From positions 169,823 through 233,822 of the forward strand of contig NZ_SLXP01000006.1 of NCBI RefSeq assembly GCF_004343075.1: a DNA stretch of 64,000 nt, in the 5' to 3' direction. The stretch comes from Rhodovulum marinum. GTDB lineage: Bacteria > Pseudomonadota > Alphaproteobacteria > Rhodobacterales > Rhodobacteraceae. The translations under genes and the position numbers were made by a program. Shown here one piece after another: positions 35,787 to 43,951 of the stretch. Each line of letters starts with the position of its first letter. The stretch's first letter is position 1. The notes beneath the pieces were generated by a model. That model saw only the letters and a program-made list of their open reading frames with translations, had not been told where the DNA came from and ran no database searches.

Positions 35787-36692
35787 ATGACCCCGGATCC
35801 GAAACATGCCGACGTGGTGCTGTGCATCGGTGCCGTCCTTTGGGACGTGATCGGCCGCAGCCGCGGCGCGATGGCGTTGGGCGATGACCTGCCGGGGCGG
35901 ATCATCCGGCGACCCGGGGGCGTGGCGCTGAACGTGGCGGCGGCGCTGGCGCGCGAGGGGATGCGCCCGGTGTTGCTGGGCGCGATCGGCGAGGATGCCG
36001 AGGGCCACGCCCTGTGCGCGGTTTGCGACGGGATGGGGATCGAGACGGCCCACCTGCACCGCGCGCCGCTGCACCCCACCGACATCTATATCGCCATCGA
36101 GGCCGACCAGGGACTGGCGGGCGCGGTGGCCGACACCGCCGGGCTGGAGGCGGCGGGGGCCGCGATCCTGGCGCCGCTGGGCGATGGGCGGCTGGGCGCG
36201 GACGGGGCGCCGTTCCGCGGCATCGCGGTGGTGGACGGCAACTTGCCCGAAGCGCTGTTGGCCGAGATCGCCGCCGGGCCGGCGCTGGCGCGCGCCGATC
36301 TGAGGCTGGCGCCCGCAAGCCCGGCCAAGGCGCGGCGCATCGCGCCGTTGGTGGGCGACGGGCGGGTCACGCTGTATCTGAACCGCGCCGAGGCGGGGGT
36401 GCTGCTGGGCCGGGTGTTTCCCGACGCCGCCAGCGCCGCCGGGGCCTTGCGCGCGGCGGGCGTGCGTCGCGCGCTGGTCACCGACGGGCAGGACCCGGCG
36501 GTGTTCGCCGCCGAGGACGGCATGTTCGAGCGCCGGCCAGCGACGCTGGCACCGGTGCATGTGACCGGGGCGGGCGACGCGCTTATGGCGGGCCATATCG
36601 CGGCGGAACGTGCCGGGGCGGACCCGGCCACGGCGCTGGCCGCCGCGCTGGACGCGGCGGCGCGCCATGTCGGAGGGGGGATCGCACGATGA
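35787..36692 (+). CDS. psuK: PfkB-family kinase, probable pseudouridine kinase
   Basis: A 301-aa ribokinase-fold sugar kinase. [32 protein letters not shown] near residue 35 is the PfkB substrate motif, and [17 protein letters not shown] near 258 contains the catalytic Asp (GAGD). The function is assigned from the next gene: psuG overlaps it by ATGA, and PsuK makes pseudouridine 5'-phosphate, the substrate of PsuG. This pair degrades pseudouridine released from RNA turnover to uracil and ribose 5-phosphate. No dedicated transporter is adjacent. Confidence 0.85.
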   Translation: MTPDPKHADVVLCIGAVLWDVIGRSRGAMALGDDLPGRIIRRPGGVALNVAAALAREGMRPVLLGAIGEDAEGHALCAVCDGMGIETAHLHRAPLHPTDIYIAIEADQGLAGAVADTAGLEAAGAAILAPLGDGRLGADGAPFRGIAVVDGNLPEALLAEIAAGPALARADLRLAPASPAKARRIAPLVGDGRVTLYLNRAEAGVLLGRVFPDAASAAGALRAAGVRRALVTDGQDPAVFAAEDGMFERRPATLAPVHVTGAGDALMAGHIAAERAGADPATALAAALDAAARHVGGGIAR

Positions 36693-37588
36693 CACTGCCG
36701 CTGGTTTTCGCCCCCGAGGTCGCCACCGCGCGTAGGGCCGGTGCGCCGCTGGTCGCGCTGGAAAGCACCATCATCACCCATGGCATGCCCTGGCCGCGCA
36801 ACCTGGAAACCGCCCGCGCGGTCGAGGACGAGGTGCGCGCCGCGGGTGCCGTGCCCGCCACCATCGCGGTGATGGGCGGCGCGATCCGCGTCGGGCTGGA
36901 CGACGCGGCGCTGGGCGACCTGGCCCGTGCCAGGGACGTGGCCAAGCTGAGCCGGGCCGACCTGGCGGTGGCGCTGGCCGCGGGTCGCACCGGGTCGACC
37001 ACGGTCGCGGCGACGATGATCTGCGCCCATCTGGCCGGCATCGAGGTGTTCGCCACGGGCGGGATCGGCGGCGTGCACCGCGGCGCCGAGACCAGTTTCG
37101 ACATCTCGGCCGACCTGCGGGAACTGGCGCACACCCCGGTCACGGTGGTGGCCGCGGGGGCCAAGGCGATCCTCGATCTGCCCAAGACGCTGGAAGTGCT
37201 GGAAACCCTGGGCGTGCCGGTGATCGGCTATCGCAGCGACGATTTCCCCGCGTTCTGGTCGCGCGCCTCGGGCCTGCCGGTGCCGCTGAGGATGGACAGC
37301 GCCGACCAGGTTGCGGCGGCGCACCGGATGCGTGCGCGGCTAGGGCTGGGGGGCGGACAACTGGTTGCAAACCCGATCCCCGAGGCAGACGAAATCCCCC
37401 GTGCCGAGATCGCGCCAGTGGTCGAACGCGCCCTGGCCGACACCGCCCACCTGTCGGCCAAGGCGGTCACCCCCGCGCTGCTGGCGCGCATTTTCGAGTT
37501 GACCGAGGGCCGGTCACTGAGCGCGAATATCGCGCTGGTGCGTAACAACGCGCGCCTGGCCTCGGCGATCGCCCGCGCGCTGGCCTGA
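36689..37588 (+). CDS. psuG: pseudouridine-5'-phosphate glycosidase
   Basis: Cleaves the C-glycosidic bond of pseudouridine 5'-phosphate to uracil and ribose 5-phosphate. The 299-aa protein shows ALESTIITHGMPWPRNLETA near residue 24 (catalytic Glu), PATIAVMGGAIRVGL near 55, LAAGRTGSTTVAATM near 95, FATGGIGGVHRGAE near 118 (conserved Asp/Glu/His), the catalytic Lys region VVAAGAKAILDLPKTLE near 155 and VANPIPEADEI near 228. All family blocks are present. Translationally coupled to psuK. Confidence 0.95.
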   Translation: MTLPLVFAPEVATARRAGAPLVALESTIITHGMPWPRNLETARAVEDEVRAAGAVPATIAVMGGAIRVGLDDAALGDLARARDVAKLSRADLAVALAAGRTGSTTVAATMICAHLAGIEVFATGGIGGVHRGAETSFDISADLRELAHTPVTVVAAGAKAILDLPKTLEVLETLGVPVIGYRSDDFPAFWSRASGLPVPLRMDSADQVAAAHRMRARLGLGGGQLVANPIPEADEIPRAEIAPVVERALADTAHLSAKAVTPALLARIFELTEGRSLSANIALVRNNARLASAIARALA

Positions 37589-37684
37589 CGCGGCGTCGCT
37601 GCGGCGATGGGCGGGCTTGGGCCCCGGCCCGGAGACGCGGCACGATCGAAACGGCACAGGCCCGTGTCCCGCAGGAGGTTCGCC

Positions 37685-38230
37685 ATGATCCGCATCCCCG
37701 TTCTGCCGCTGCTGGTCGCCGCCGCCCTGCCCGCGGCCGCGCAGGTGCCCGACATGCCGATCCTGCCCGAAGGCTGGGACATCCCCAACATCGCCCCCCT
37801 GCCCGAGGGGCAGCGCGCCGAGGACCCGGCCACCCTGTCGATCTCGGGGGCGTGGATCTATGCCACCTCGAAACACACGCTGCTGGCCTGCGATTTCCCG
37901 GCCTCGCCGGGCGAGCCGATGTCCGGCCACATGGAAATCGCTGAACATGACGGAGGCGTGACCGTCACGCTGGTGACCGGGGGGCGGTGCGATCCGGCCT
38001 CGATGTGCATCTTCGAGGGCGGCATCGCGGGCACGATCCTGGCGGTCGCCAACAGCGACACGGTGGATGGCGAGGGCGGCATCGCGGCCAACGGCTGGGC
38101 GGTGGTCTTTACCGGGACGGCCAATGGCACCGGGTCGGGCACCTCGTCCTATGTTCACCCCAAGGGCTATCGCTGCGCCTGGTCCTACCGGGTCGACCTG
38201 CGCCGCCCGGCCGAGGGCGAGCTGGACTGA
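37685..38230 (+). CDS. secreted hypothetical protein
   Basis: A 181-aa product with a signal peptide (MIRIPVLPLLVAAALPAAAQ) and a mature part rich in Gly, Thr and aromatic beta-strand-like stretches. Three cysteines (LLACDF, GGRCD, SMCIF) plus one in YRCAW could make disulfides. AGGAGG sits a few bases before the ATG. I recognise no domain. It follows psuG by 96 bp on the same strand but nothing links it to pseudouridine metabolism. Confidence 0.65.
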   Translation: MIRIPVLPLLVAAALPAAAQVPDMPILPEGWDIPNIAPLPEGQRAEDPATLSISGAWIYATSKHTLLACDFPASPGEPMSGHMEIAEHDGGVTVTLVTGGRCDPASMCIFEGGIAGTILAVANSDTVDGEGGIAANGWAVVFTGTANGTGSGTSSYVHPKGYRCAWSYRVDLRRPAEGELD

Positions 38231-38313
38231 ACGCCCCGCCGCGGAACCGGGCAGGCCGCGCCCGATCCGCCCGGAAACGGGGCAGGCGCGGTGAAAAAAC
38301 CCCGCCGCCCCGG

Positions 38314-38336
38314 CCCGCACTATTGTAGAGTGCGGG
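38314..38336. repeat. short hairpin upstream of the DUF502 gene
   Basis: CCCGCACT (38314-38321) and AGTGCGGG (38329-38336) are perfectly complementary around a 7-nt AT-rich loop. It lies about 80 bp after the secreted-protein gene and 40 bp before the DUF502 gene; it may be a weak terminator (no T-run) or an operator. Confidence 0.45.
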
Positions 38337-38376
38337 ACCCGCGACTAGCTATGGTCCAGACACAGGACCGCGACGG

Positions 38377-39120
38377 ATGTTCGAGAAAAACGACCCCCCC
38401 CAGAGCCCCGATCCGCTCGCCGGCGAACCGCGCCCGTTCTGGCGCTCGCTGATCGCGCGGCTACGGAACAACTTCCTCGCGGGGCTGGTGGTGATCGCAC
38501 CGATCGGGCTGACGCTGTGGATGATCTGGACGGTGACGGGCTGGATCGACGGTTTCGTCCTGCCGCTGGTGCCGAACAAGTTCCAGCCCGAGCAATATAT
38601 CGGCATCGACATCCGCGGCCTCGGCGTCATCTTCTTCCTGCTGTTCACGCTGTTCGTGGGCTACATGGCCAAGGGCATGGTGGGCCGGTCGTTCATCCAT
38701 TGGGGCGAACGCATGGTCGGTCGCATGCCGGTGGTCCGCTCGATCTACAACGGTCTGAAACAGATTGCCGAAACCGTCTTCGCCCAGTCCGAGACCAGCT
38801 TCGACCGCGCCTGCCTGGTGGAATATCCGCGCAAGGGGCTCTGGGCGATCGCCTTCGTCTCGACCCGCGCCAAGGGCGAGGTCAACCGGCGCATCCCGCG
38901 CGACGACCAGTTGATCGCGGTGTTCCTGCCGACCACCCCGAACCCGACCTCGGGCTTTCTGCTGTTCGTGCCGCAAAGCGATGTGATCGAGCTGGAGATG
39001 AGCGTCGAGGAAGCGGCCAAGCTGGTGATCTCGGCCGGGCTCGTCTCGCCCGAGGAAAAGATCGCGCCCGCCCCCGAACCGCTTCAGGAAATCGCCCGCC
39101 GGCACAAGATCGGCGCGTGA
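38377..39120 (+). CDS. DUF502 family membrane protein
   Basis: A 247-aa protein with two membrane helices near residues 30-55 and 83-105. A soluble part follows with the family signature VRSIYNGLKQIAETVF, then VEYPRKGLWAIAFVSTRAKGE and LPTTPNPTSGFLLFVPQSDVIELEMSVEEAAKLVISAGLVSP. DUF502 proteins are widespread in bacteria, chloroplasts and archaea. Their molecular activity is not established; plant members have been linked to vesicle trafficking. It probably forms a unit with the LysE gene, which starts eight bases after its stop. Confidence 0.9.
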   Translation: MFEKNDPPQSPDPLAGEPRPFWRSLIARLRNNFLAGLVVIAPIGLTLWMIWTVTGWIDGFVLPLVPNKFQPEQYIGIDIRGLGVIFFLLFTLFVGYMAKGMVGRSFIHWGERMVGRMPVVRSIYNGLKQIAETVFAQSETSFDRACLVEYPRKGLWAIAFVSTRAKGEVNRRIPRDDQLIAVFLPTTPNPTSGFLLFVPQSDVIELEMSVEEAAKLVISAGLVSPEEKIAPAPEPLQEIARRHKIGA

Positions 39121-39127
39121 TCCTCAG

Positions 39128-39736
39128 GTGTCGGCCGCCGCACTGACAGGGTTCGCGACCGCATTCTCTCTTATTCTCGCCATCGGTGCGCAAAACGCCT
39201 TCGTGCTGCGCCAGGGGCTGATCGGTACGCATGTCTTTGCGCTGTGCCTGTTCTGCGCGCTGTCCGACGCGGTGCTGATCGCGGCGGGCGTGTCGGGGTT
39301 CGGCGCGCTGACCTCGGCCCTGCCCTGGCTGCCCGCGGCGCTGACGCTGGGCGGCGCGGCCTTCCTGATCGCCTATGGCGCGCTGCGGTTCCGCGCCGCG
39401 TTCCGCGGCGGCCATGCGCTGGCCGCCGACCGCGCCTGCGGCACGCTCTGGTCCGTGCTGGGCACGGCGGCAGCGATCACCTGGCTCAACCCCCATGTCT
39501 ATCTCGACACGCTCGCGCTGATCGGCGCGGTGTCGACCCGGTTCGACCCGGGCACGCCCAGAACGGCCTTCGCGTTCGGGGCGATCTCGGCCTCGTTCAG
39601 CTTCTTCTTCGCGCTGGGCTATGGTGCCCGCCTGCTGGCCCCGGTGATGGCCAGCCCGCGGGCCTGGCGCCTGCTCGACCTGGGCATCGGCGTGGTGATG
39701 TGGACCATCGCCGCCGGGCTGGTCGCGGCGCTGTGA
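39128..39736 (+). CDS. LysE/ArgO-type amino-acid exporter
   Basis: A 202-aa membrane protein with six hydrophobic segments. The opening GFATAFSLILAIGAQNAFVLRQGL is the LysE/ArgO signature (G-A-Q-N-A-F), and AITWLNPHVYLDTLALIGAVS near residue 118 is the second conserved block. These transporters expel excess basic amino acids, mainly arginine or lysine. The start is GTG at 39128 after a TCAGGTG context. A dispersed hairpin element follows. Confidence 0.9.
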   Translation: MSAAALTGFATAFSLILAIGAQNAFVLRQGLIGTHVFALCLFCALSDAVLIAAGVSGFGALTSALPWLPAALTLGGAAFLIAYGALRFRAAFRGGHALAADRACGTLWSVLGTAAAITWLNPHVYLDTLALIGAVSTRFDPGTPRTAFAFGAISASFSFFFALGYGARLLAPVMASPRAWRLLDLGIGVVMWTIAAGLVAAL

Positions 39737-39760
39737 TCACCTGCCGGGGCGCTCGTTGCC

Positions 39761-39835
39761 TTTTTTCCTGGGCCAAATACTCCAAGGGTCTGGGGGCAGA
39801 GCCCCCAGCCGGTCGCCTTGGCGACAGCCAAGGCG
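39761..39835. repeat. dispersed intergenic element with two tandem hairpins (copy 3)
   Basis: A T6-led motif containing CCTGGGCCAAATACTCC (39761-39785) is followed by two perfect hairpins: CTGGGGGC-AGA-GCCCCCAG (39790-39808) and CGCCTTGGC-GACA-GCCAAGGCG (39814-39835). It separates the convergent LysE and patatin genes and may end transcription from either side. The leading motif is a relative of the one at 13897. Confidence 0.7.
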
Positions 39836-39850
39836 AAACCCCATCCATCC

Positions 39851-40921
39851 CTAGTCACACAGCCGCTTTAGATCGACCGTCCCCTCGCGGCCCAGCCTTG
39901 GCGCCATCTCGTCCAGGAACCGCTCGGCCGCCGCGCGCCCGGCCGCCTTCAACTCTCCCAGGACGACGGGGCTGGGCAGCAATTTGGTCGCCACGTTCAA
40001 CTGCCGCATCAGCCCGTCATCGGCCACCATATGCACCCGCAATGCCTTCATCGAGCCGCGTGCCAGGCGGCCCTCGGCGATCAGGTCCTCCACCAGCCGG
40101 ATCGAGCGCAACTCGCGCAGCAGCGACGAGTTGAAGCTGATCTCGTTGATCCGGTTCTGGATCTCCTGACCGGTCACCGGCACCTCGTCCCGCTCCAGCG
40201 GGTTGATCGAGACCACCACGATATCCTCGGGCAGTTCGGGCGCGAACAGCGGGAACAGCGCGGGGTTGCCGGTAAAGCCGCCGTCCCAATAGGCATCGGT
40301 CTGGCCGGTCTCGGGATCGGTCACCTCGACCGCCTGGAACAGGGTGGGCAGGCAGGCCGAGGCCAGGATCGCCTCGGTGGTGATCGCGCGGCCCTCGAAA
40401 ACCTTGATCTTGCCGGTCCGCACATTGGTCGCGCCCACGAACAGCGCGGGCGCGCTGTCGGCGCAGACCAGGTCGAAATCGAACCGCTCGACCACGCGTT
40501 CCAGAGGGTTGCGGTAGAACGGCCCATAGGCATAGGGGCTGACCAGGCGGCTGGCCGCGTCGCTCAGCGACCAGGGCAGGGCCGTCTCCAGCATCCGCGC
40601 CACGAGCCCGGCCCCGGGCGTGAAGGCCGCCATCCAGTGGGTCAGGCGGAGATCGCCCACCGCGCCCACGTTTTCCCACAGCCAGTCCAGGTTCTCGCGG
40701 GCGGCCGCGCGCCCGCCCGCGACCAGGCCCGCCTTGAGCGCCGCCCCGTTCAGCGCCCCCGCCGAGGTGCCCGAGATCCCCGCGATCTCGATCTCGGGTT
40801 CCTCGAGCAGCCGATCCAGAACGCCCCAGGTGAACGCGCCATGCGCCCCGCCGCCTTGCAGCGCGAGGTTGATGCGTACCGGGTGCCCCACCCCGCCCCG
40901 CCCGCGGCGCGACGTGGTCAC
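39851..40921 (-). CDS. patatin-like phospholipase / lipid hydrolase
   Basis: A 356-aa protein of the bacterial patatin family. LQGGGAHGAF near residue 22 is the oxyanion-hole motif, GTSAG holds the nucleophile Ser53, and YWDGGFTGNP carries the catalytic Asp213, making a Ser-Asp dyad. No signal peptide, so it is cytoplasmic. The GTG start at 40921 overlaps the stop of 3-hydroxybutyrate dehydrogenase (GTGA). Related proteins have been found on or near polyhydroxybutyrate granules, and the coupling to bdhA suggests the same here, but a phospholipase role remains possible. Confidence 0.87.
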   Translation of the reverse strand: MTTSRRGRGGVGHPVRINLALQGGGAHGAFTWGVLDRLLEEPEIEIAGISGTSAGALNGAALKAGLVAGGRAAARENLDWLWENVGAVGDLRLTHWMAAFTPGAGLVARMLETALPWSLSDAASRLVSPYAYGPFYRNPLERVVERFDFDLVCADSAPALFVGATNVRTGKIKVFEGRAITTEAILASACLPTLFQAVEVTDPETGQTDAYWDGGFTGNPALFPLFAPELPEDIVVVSINPLERDEVPVTGQEIQNRINEISFNSSLLRELRSIRLVEDLIAEGRLARGSMKALRVHMVADDGLMRQLNVATKLLPSPVVLGELKAAGRAAAERFLDEMAPRLGREGTVDLKRLCD

Positions 40922-41691
40922 AGCGCGGTCCAGCCGCCGTCGACGCTGATCGTGGTGCCGGTGATCTGGGTCGCGGCGTCCGAGCACAGGAACACGGTGG
41001 TGCCGCCGATCTGTTCCACGGTGGCGAATTCCTTGGAGGGCTGGCGGGCCAGCATCACCTCGCGCACCACGGTGTCGCGGTCCATGTCATGCGCCTTCAT
41101 CTGGTCGGGGATCTGTGCCTCGACCAACGGCGTCAGCACGTAGCCCGGGCAGATCGCGTTGCAGGTGATCGGCTCTTCGGCGGTTTCCAGCGCGACGGTC
41201 TTGGACAGCCCGACGATGCCGTGCTTGGCGGCGATATAGGCGGATTTGTAGGGGCTGGCGGTCAGCCCGTGGGCCGAGGCGATGTTGACGATGCGGCCCC
41301 AGCCGGCCTTGCGCATCATCGGCAGGGCGGCCGCCGTGGTGTGAAAGGCCGAGGTCAGGTTGATCGCGATGATCGCGTCCCATTTCTCGACCGGGAAGGC
41401 CTCGATGGCGGCGACATGCTGGATGCCGGCATTGTTCACCAGGATGTCACAGGCCCCCGCCTGTTCGATCAGCGCGCGGCAGTCATCGCCCCGGGACATG
41501 TCCGCCTGGATGTAGCGGACGTTGACGCCGAATTCCTGCGACAGCTCGGCGGCCAGCGCGTGGTCCTCGTCGCGGTCGGTGAAGGAGTTCAACACCACGT
41601 CGGCCCCGGCCCGGGCCAGTTCCCGGGCGATGCCCAGCCCGATGCCCGAATTCGATCCCGTGACGATGGCGGTCTTTCCGGTAAGCGACAT
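40918..41691 (-). CDS. bdhA: D-3-hydroxybutyrate dehydrogenase
   Basis: Oxidises D-3-hydroxybutyrate, the monomer of polyhydroxybutyrate, to acetoacetate with NAD. The 257-aa short-chain dehydrogenase has TGSNSGIGLGIA near residue 11, NNAGIQHV near 88, and the Ser-Tyr-Lys triad in NIASAHG and SAYIAAKHG. LVEAQIPDQ after ICPGYVLTPLVEAQI is characteristic of 3-hydroxybutyrate dehydrogenases rather than generic SDRs. It leads a two-gene unit with the patatin gene. The 190-nt leader contains a promoter-terminator arrangement (see 41804-41914). Confidence 0.93.
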   Translation of the reverse strand: MSLTGKTAIVTGSNSGIGLGIARELARAGADVVLNSFTDRDEDHALAAELSQEFGVNVRYIQADMSRGDDCRALIEQAGACDILVNNAGIQHVAAIEAFPVEKWDAIIAINLTSAFHTTAAALPMMRKAGWGRIVNIASAHGLTASPYKSAYIAAKHGIVGLSKTVALETAEEPITCNAICPGYVLTPLVEAQIPDQMKAHDMDRDTVVREVMLARQPSKEFATVEQIGGTTVFLCSDAATQITGTTISVDGGWTAL

Positions 41692-41731
41692 GGCGCCCCT
41701 CGCGATAGATGCTGCGGATGCACGGAGCCTA

Positions 41732-41748
41732 CATGCTGCGACAGCATG
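41732..41748. promoter_or_regulatory. TGC-rich palindrome upstream of bdhA
   Basis: CATGCTG and CAGCATG are exact complements around the 3-bp centre CGA, 41 bp before the bdhA start. The composition resembles the TGC-rich sites reported for PhaR, the polyhydroxybutyrate-responsive repressor of this family, but it is not an exact match to the site I recall. Candidate operator. Confidence 0.45.
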
Positions 41749-41803
41749 GTGAAAGCGCCGAGCGCTCACACCGGCGAGAGGGATTCGGCCCGCCGGAACG
41801 CCC

Positions 41804-41832
41804 AAAAAAAACGCCCGCACGAGGCGGGCGTT
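41804..41832 (-). terminator. intrinsic terminator upstream of bdhA
   Basis: A perfect 9-bp stem (41810-41818 with 41824-41832), 5-nt loop, followed on the minus strand by six more T after the two in the stem. No protein gene ends at it: bdhA starts 112 bp downstream, and the next gene upstream is on the other strand. Confidence 0.9.
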
Positions 41833-41879
41833 AAGTTATTGAGGCAGGTTTCATACAGGCAAGAAACCTATCGAGCAGT
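41804..41879 (-). ncRNA. putative small RNA or attenuated leader of bdhA
   Basis: Between a good promoter (41886-41914) and bdhA lies a self-contained transcript-like unit of about 76 nt. It has a 5' hairpin with AGGTTTC pairing with GAAACCT around a 10-nt loop (about 41844-41867), a single-stranded linker GCCTCAATAACTT, and a strong intrinsic terminator. If termination is complete this is a small RNA; if it is regulated it is a transcription attenuator for bdhA-patatin. No open frame of any length lies inside. The exact ends are estimated from the promoter and terminator. Confidence 0.62.
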
Positions 41880-41885
41880 GAGTTA

Positions 41886-41914
41886 TTAATACGCGATCCG
41901 GCGCCGGGGTCCAA
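41886..41914 (-). promoter_or_regulatory. sigma70-type promoter reading toward bdhA
   Basis: TTGGAC (-35, 41909-41914) and TATTAA (-10, 41886-41891) are spaced by exactly 17 bp on the minus strand. Transcription would start near 41879, just before the hairpin-linker-terminator unit. Confidence 0.7.
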
Positions 41915-41923
41915 GCTAAAAGT

Positions 41924-41958
41924 TTGAAAAATTTGGACGTCGCACCTAGGGTTGGTGC
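41924..41958 (+). promoter_or_regulatory. candidate promoter of the YejA-like gene with overlapping dyad
   Basis: TTGAAA (41924-41929) and TAGGGT (41947-41952) are 17 bp apart on the plus strand. GCACC (41942-41946) and GGTGC (41954-41958) flank the -10 box symmetrically, as an operator might. It diverges from the promoter at 41886-41914. Confidence 0.45.
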
Positions 41959-41994
41959 AAGCAAAACAAGGCACCGAGCAGGATTGTTGCCGAT

Positions 41995-43812
41995 ATGAGA
42001 CCCGAATTCCTCGTCCGCGCCCGGATCGCGGCGGCAGCCGCGCTGGTGCTTGGTGCCGCCGGATTCGCCCGTGCCGAACCGGCCCATGGCATCGCTATGT
42101 ATGGCGGCCCCGCCCTGCCACCGGATTTTGTGTCACTGCCTTACGTGAACCCCGATGCGCCGCGCGGCGGGCGGATCGTGCTGGGCGAAACCGGCGGTTT
42201 TGACAGCCTCAACCCGTTCATCCTGAAAGGCAACGCGCCCTGGGGGCTGCGCAGCCTGGGCTATGAAAGCCTGATGGGCCGATCCTGGGACGAACCCTTC
42301 ACCCTGTACGGGCTGCTGGCCGATTCGGTCCAGACCGGGCCGAATCGAGACTGGGTGGAATTCACGCTGCGCGACGGGGCGCGGTTCTCGGACGGTTCTG
42401 CGGTAACGGTCGAGGACGTGCTTTGGTCGTTCGAAACGCTGGGCGAACGCGGGCATCCGCGCTATCGCGGCGCCTGGGCGAAGGTGGCCTCGGCCGAGGC
42501 GGTGGGCCCGCGCACGGTGCGGTTCACCTTCAATACCGAGGACCGCGAACTGCCGCTGATCCTGGGCCTGCGCCCGGTGCTGAAGAAGGCGCAGTGGGAG
42601 GGGCGCGATTTCACCGAAAGCGGGCTGGAACCGCCGATCGGATCGGGGCCTTACGTGGTCGCGGATCACGAACCGGGGCGCTACCTTGTTCTGAAGCAGG
42701 ACCCCGACTGGTGGGGGCGCGATCTGCCGTTCAACCGCGGCCAGCACAATTTCGATGAAATCCGCTACGAGTTCTTCGGCGATGGCGACGTGGTGTTCGA
42801 AGCTTTCCGGGGCGGCGCCATCGACGTGTACCGCGAGGCAAGCGCGGCCAAGTGGGACAGCGCCTATGACTTTCCGGCGGTCGCCGCGGGCGAGATCGTG
42901 AAGGCGGAAATCCCCCATGCCCGCCCCTCGGGGATCGCGGGATTCGTGATGAACACGCGCCGGCCCGTCTTTGCCGACTGGCGGGTGCGCGACGCGATGC
43001 TGCACGCGTTCAATTTCGAGTTCATCAACGCCACGCTGACCGGCGGCACCCTGCCGCGCATCACCTCGTATTTCTCGAATTCCGACCTTGGGATGCGGCC
43101 GGGTCCCGCCGAGGGCCGCGTGCGTGACTTGCTGGCACCCTTCGCCGATAGCCTGCTGCCCGGCGCGCTGGAGGGCTATGCGCTGCCCGCTTCGGATGGG
43201 CGGCAATCGAACCGGGGCAACCTGCGGACGGCCTTTGCGCGGCTGGAGGAGGCGGGCTGGCGCGTGGACGATGCGGGTGTACTGCGCAACGCCGCCGGCG
43301 TGCCCTTCAGCTTCGAGATCCTGCTGCGGCAGGGCGCGACCGAGACCCAGAAGATCGTCGACATCTTCGCCGAGGGGCTGCGGCGGCTGGGAATCGCGGT
43401 GCGGGTCACCGCGGTGGACAGCGCGCAATATACCGAGCGCACCGACGCCTATGATTTCGACATGACCTTCTACACGGTCGCGCTGTCGCTGTCGCCGGGC
43501 AACGAGCAGCGGCTGTATTGGGGCCGGGACGGTGTAACCAGGCCCGGCACGCGCAACTGGATGGGCATGGACAGCCCCGCCGCCGAGGCGATGATCGATG
43601 CGATGCTGACCGCCGACGGGCGCGAGGCGTTCGTCGCGGCGACCCGCGCGCTGGACCGGGTGCTGACCACGGGGCGCTATGTGATCCCGATCTGGTATGC
43701 GCCCAGGTCGCTGATTGCGCACCGGGCGCGGCTGAAGTATCCGGAAACCGTGCCGATCTATGGCGACTGGATCGGCTTTCTGCCCGACATCTGGTGGACC
43801 GAGGAGAACTGA
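41995..43812 (+). CDS. extracellular solute-binding protein, YejA-like (peptide/microcin C type)
   Basis: A 605-aa periplasmic receptor of the SBP_bac_5 (DppA/OppA) family, closest in layout to YejA. Signal peptide residues 1-27 (AAAALVLGAAGFARA), then YVNPDAPRGGRIVLGETGGFDSLNPFIL, typical of YejA-type proteins. GPNRDWVEFTLRDGARFSDGSAVTVEDVLWSFETL near residue 105 is the family signature. YejABEF imports oligopeptides and microcin C. The permease and ATPase genes are not in the neighbourhood, so this receptor either works with a distant transporter or is an orphan. The entericidin gene follows after three bases. Confidence 0.9.
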   Translation: MRPEFLVRARIAAAAALVLGAAGFARAEPAHGIAMYGGPALPPDFVSLPYVNPDAPRGGRIVLGETGGFDSLNPFILKGNAPWGLRSLGYESLMGRSWDEPFTLYGLLADSVQTGPNRDWVEFTLRDGARFSDGSAVTVEDVLWSFETLGERGHPRYRGAWAKVASAEAVGPRTVRFTFNTEDRELPLILGLRPVLKKAQWEGRDFTESGLEPPIGSGPYVVADHEPGRYLVLKQDPDWWGRDLPFNRGQHNFDEIRYEFFGDGDVVFEAFRGGAIDVYREASAAKWDSAYDFPAVAAGEIVKAEIPHARPSGIAGFVMNTRRPVFADWRVRDAMLHAFNFEFINATLTGGTLPRITSYFSNSDLGMRPGPAEGRVRDLLAPFADSLLPGALEGYALPASDGRQSNRGNLRTAFARLEEAGWRVDDAGVLRNAAGVPFSFEILLRQGATETQKIVDIFAEGLRRLGIAVRVTAVDSAQYTERTDAYDFDMTFYTVALSLSPGNEQRLYWGRDGVTRPGTRNWMGMDSPAAEAMIDAMLTADGREAFVAATRALDRVLTTGRYVIPIWYAPRSLIAHRARLKYPETVPIYGDWIGFLPDIWWTEEN

Positions 43813-43815
43813 GCC

Positions 43816-43929
43816 ATGGCCCGCATCCTGTTCATCGCCATCACCCTGACGCTGGCCGGCTGCGGCACGATCGAGGGGATGGGCGAAGACATATCGGCAA
43901 GCGCCCGCGCGGTGCGCAACGCGCTGTAA
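43816..43929 (+). CDS. entericidin A/B family lipoprotein
   Basis: A 37-aa lipoprotein precursor. MARILFIAITLTLAGC is a complete lipoprotein signal with lipobox LAGC (Cys16). The mature 22 residues, CGTIEGMGEDISASARAVRN, have the C-x-T-x-x-G-x-G-x-D-I pattern of entericidins. In E. coli, EcnA/EcnB form an antidote/toxin pair that affects membrane integrity; a single copy as here is common in alphaproteobacteria and its role is uncertain. It starts three bases after the YejA-like gene, so the two should be cotranscribed. Confidence 0.88.
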   Translation: MARILFIAITLTLAGCGTIEGMGEDISASARAVRNAL

Positions 43930-43951
43930 CGGCGGTGCGTGCGACACGGTC

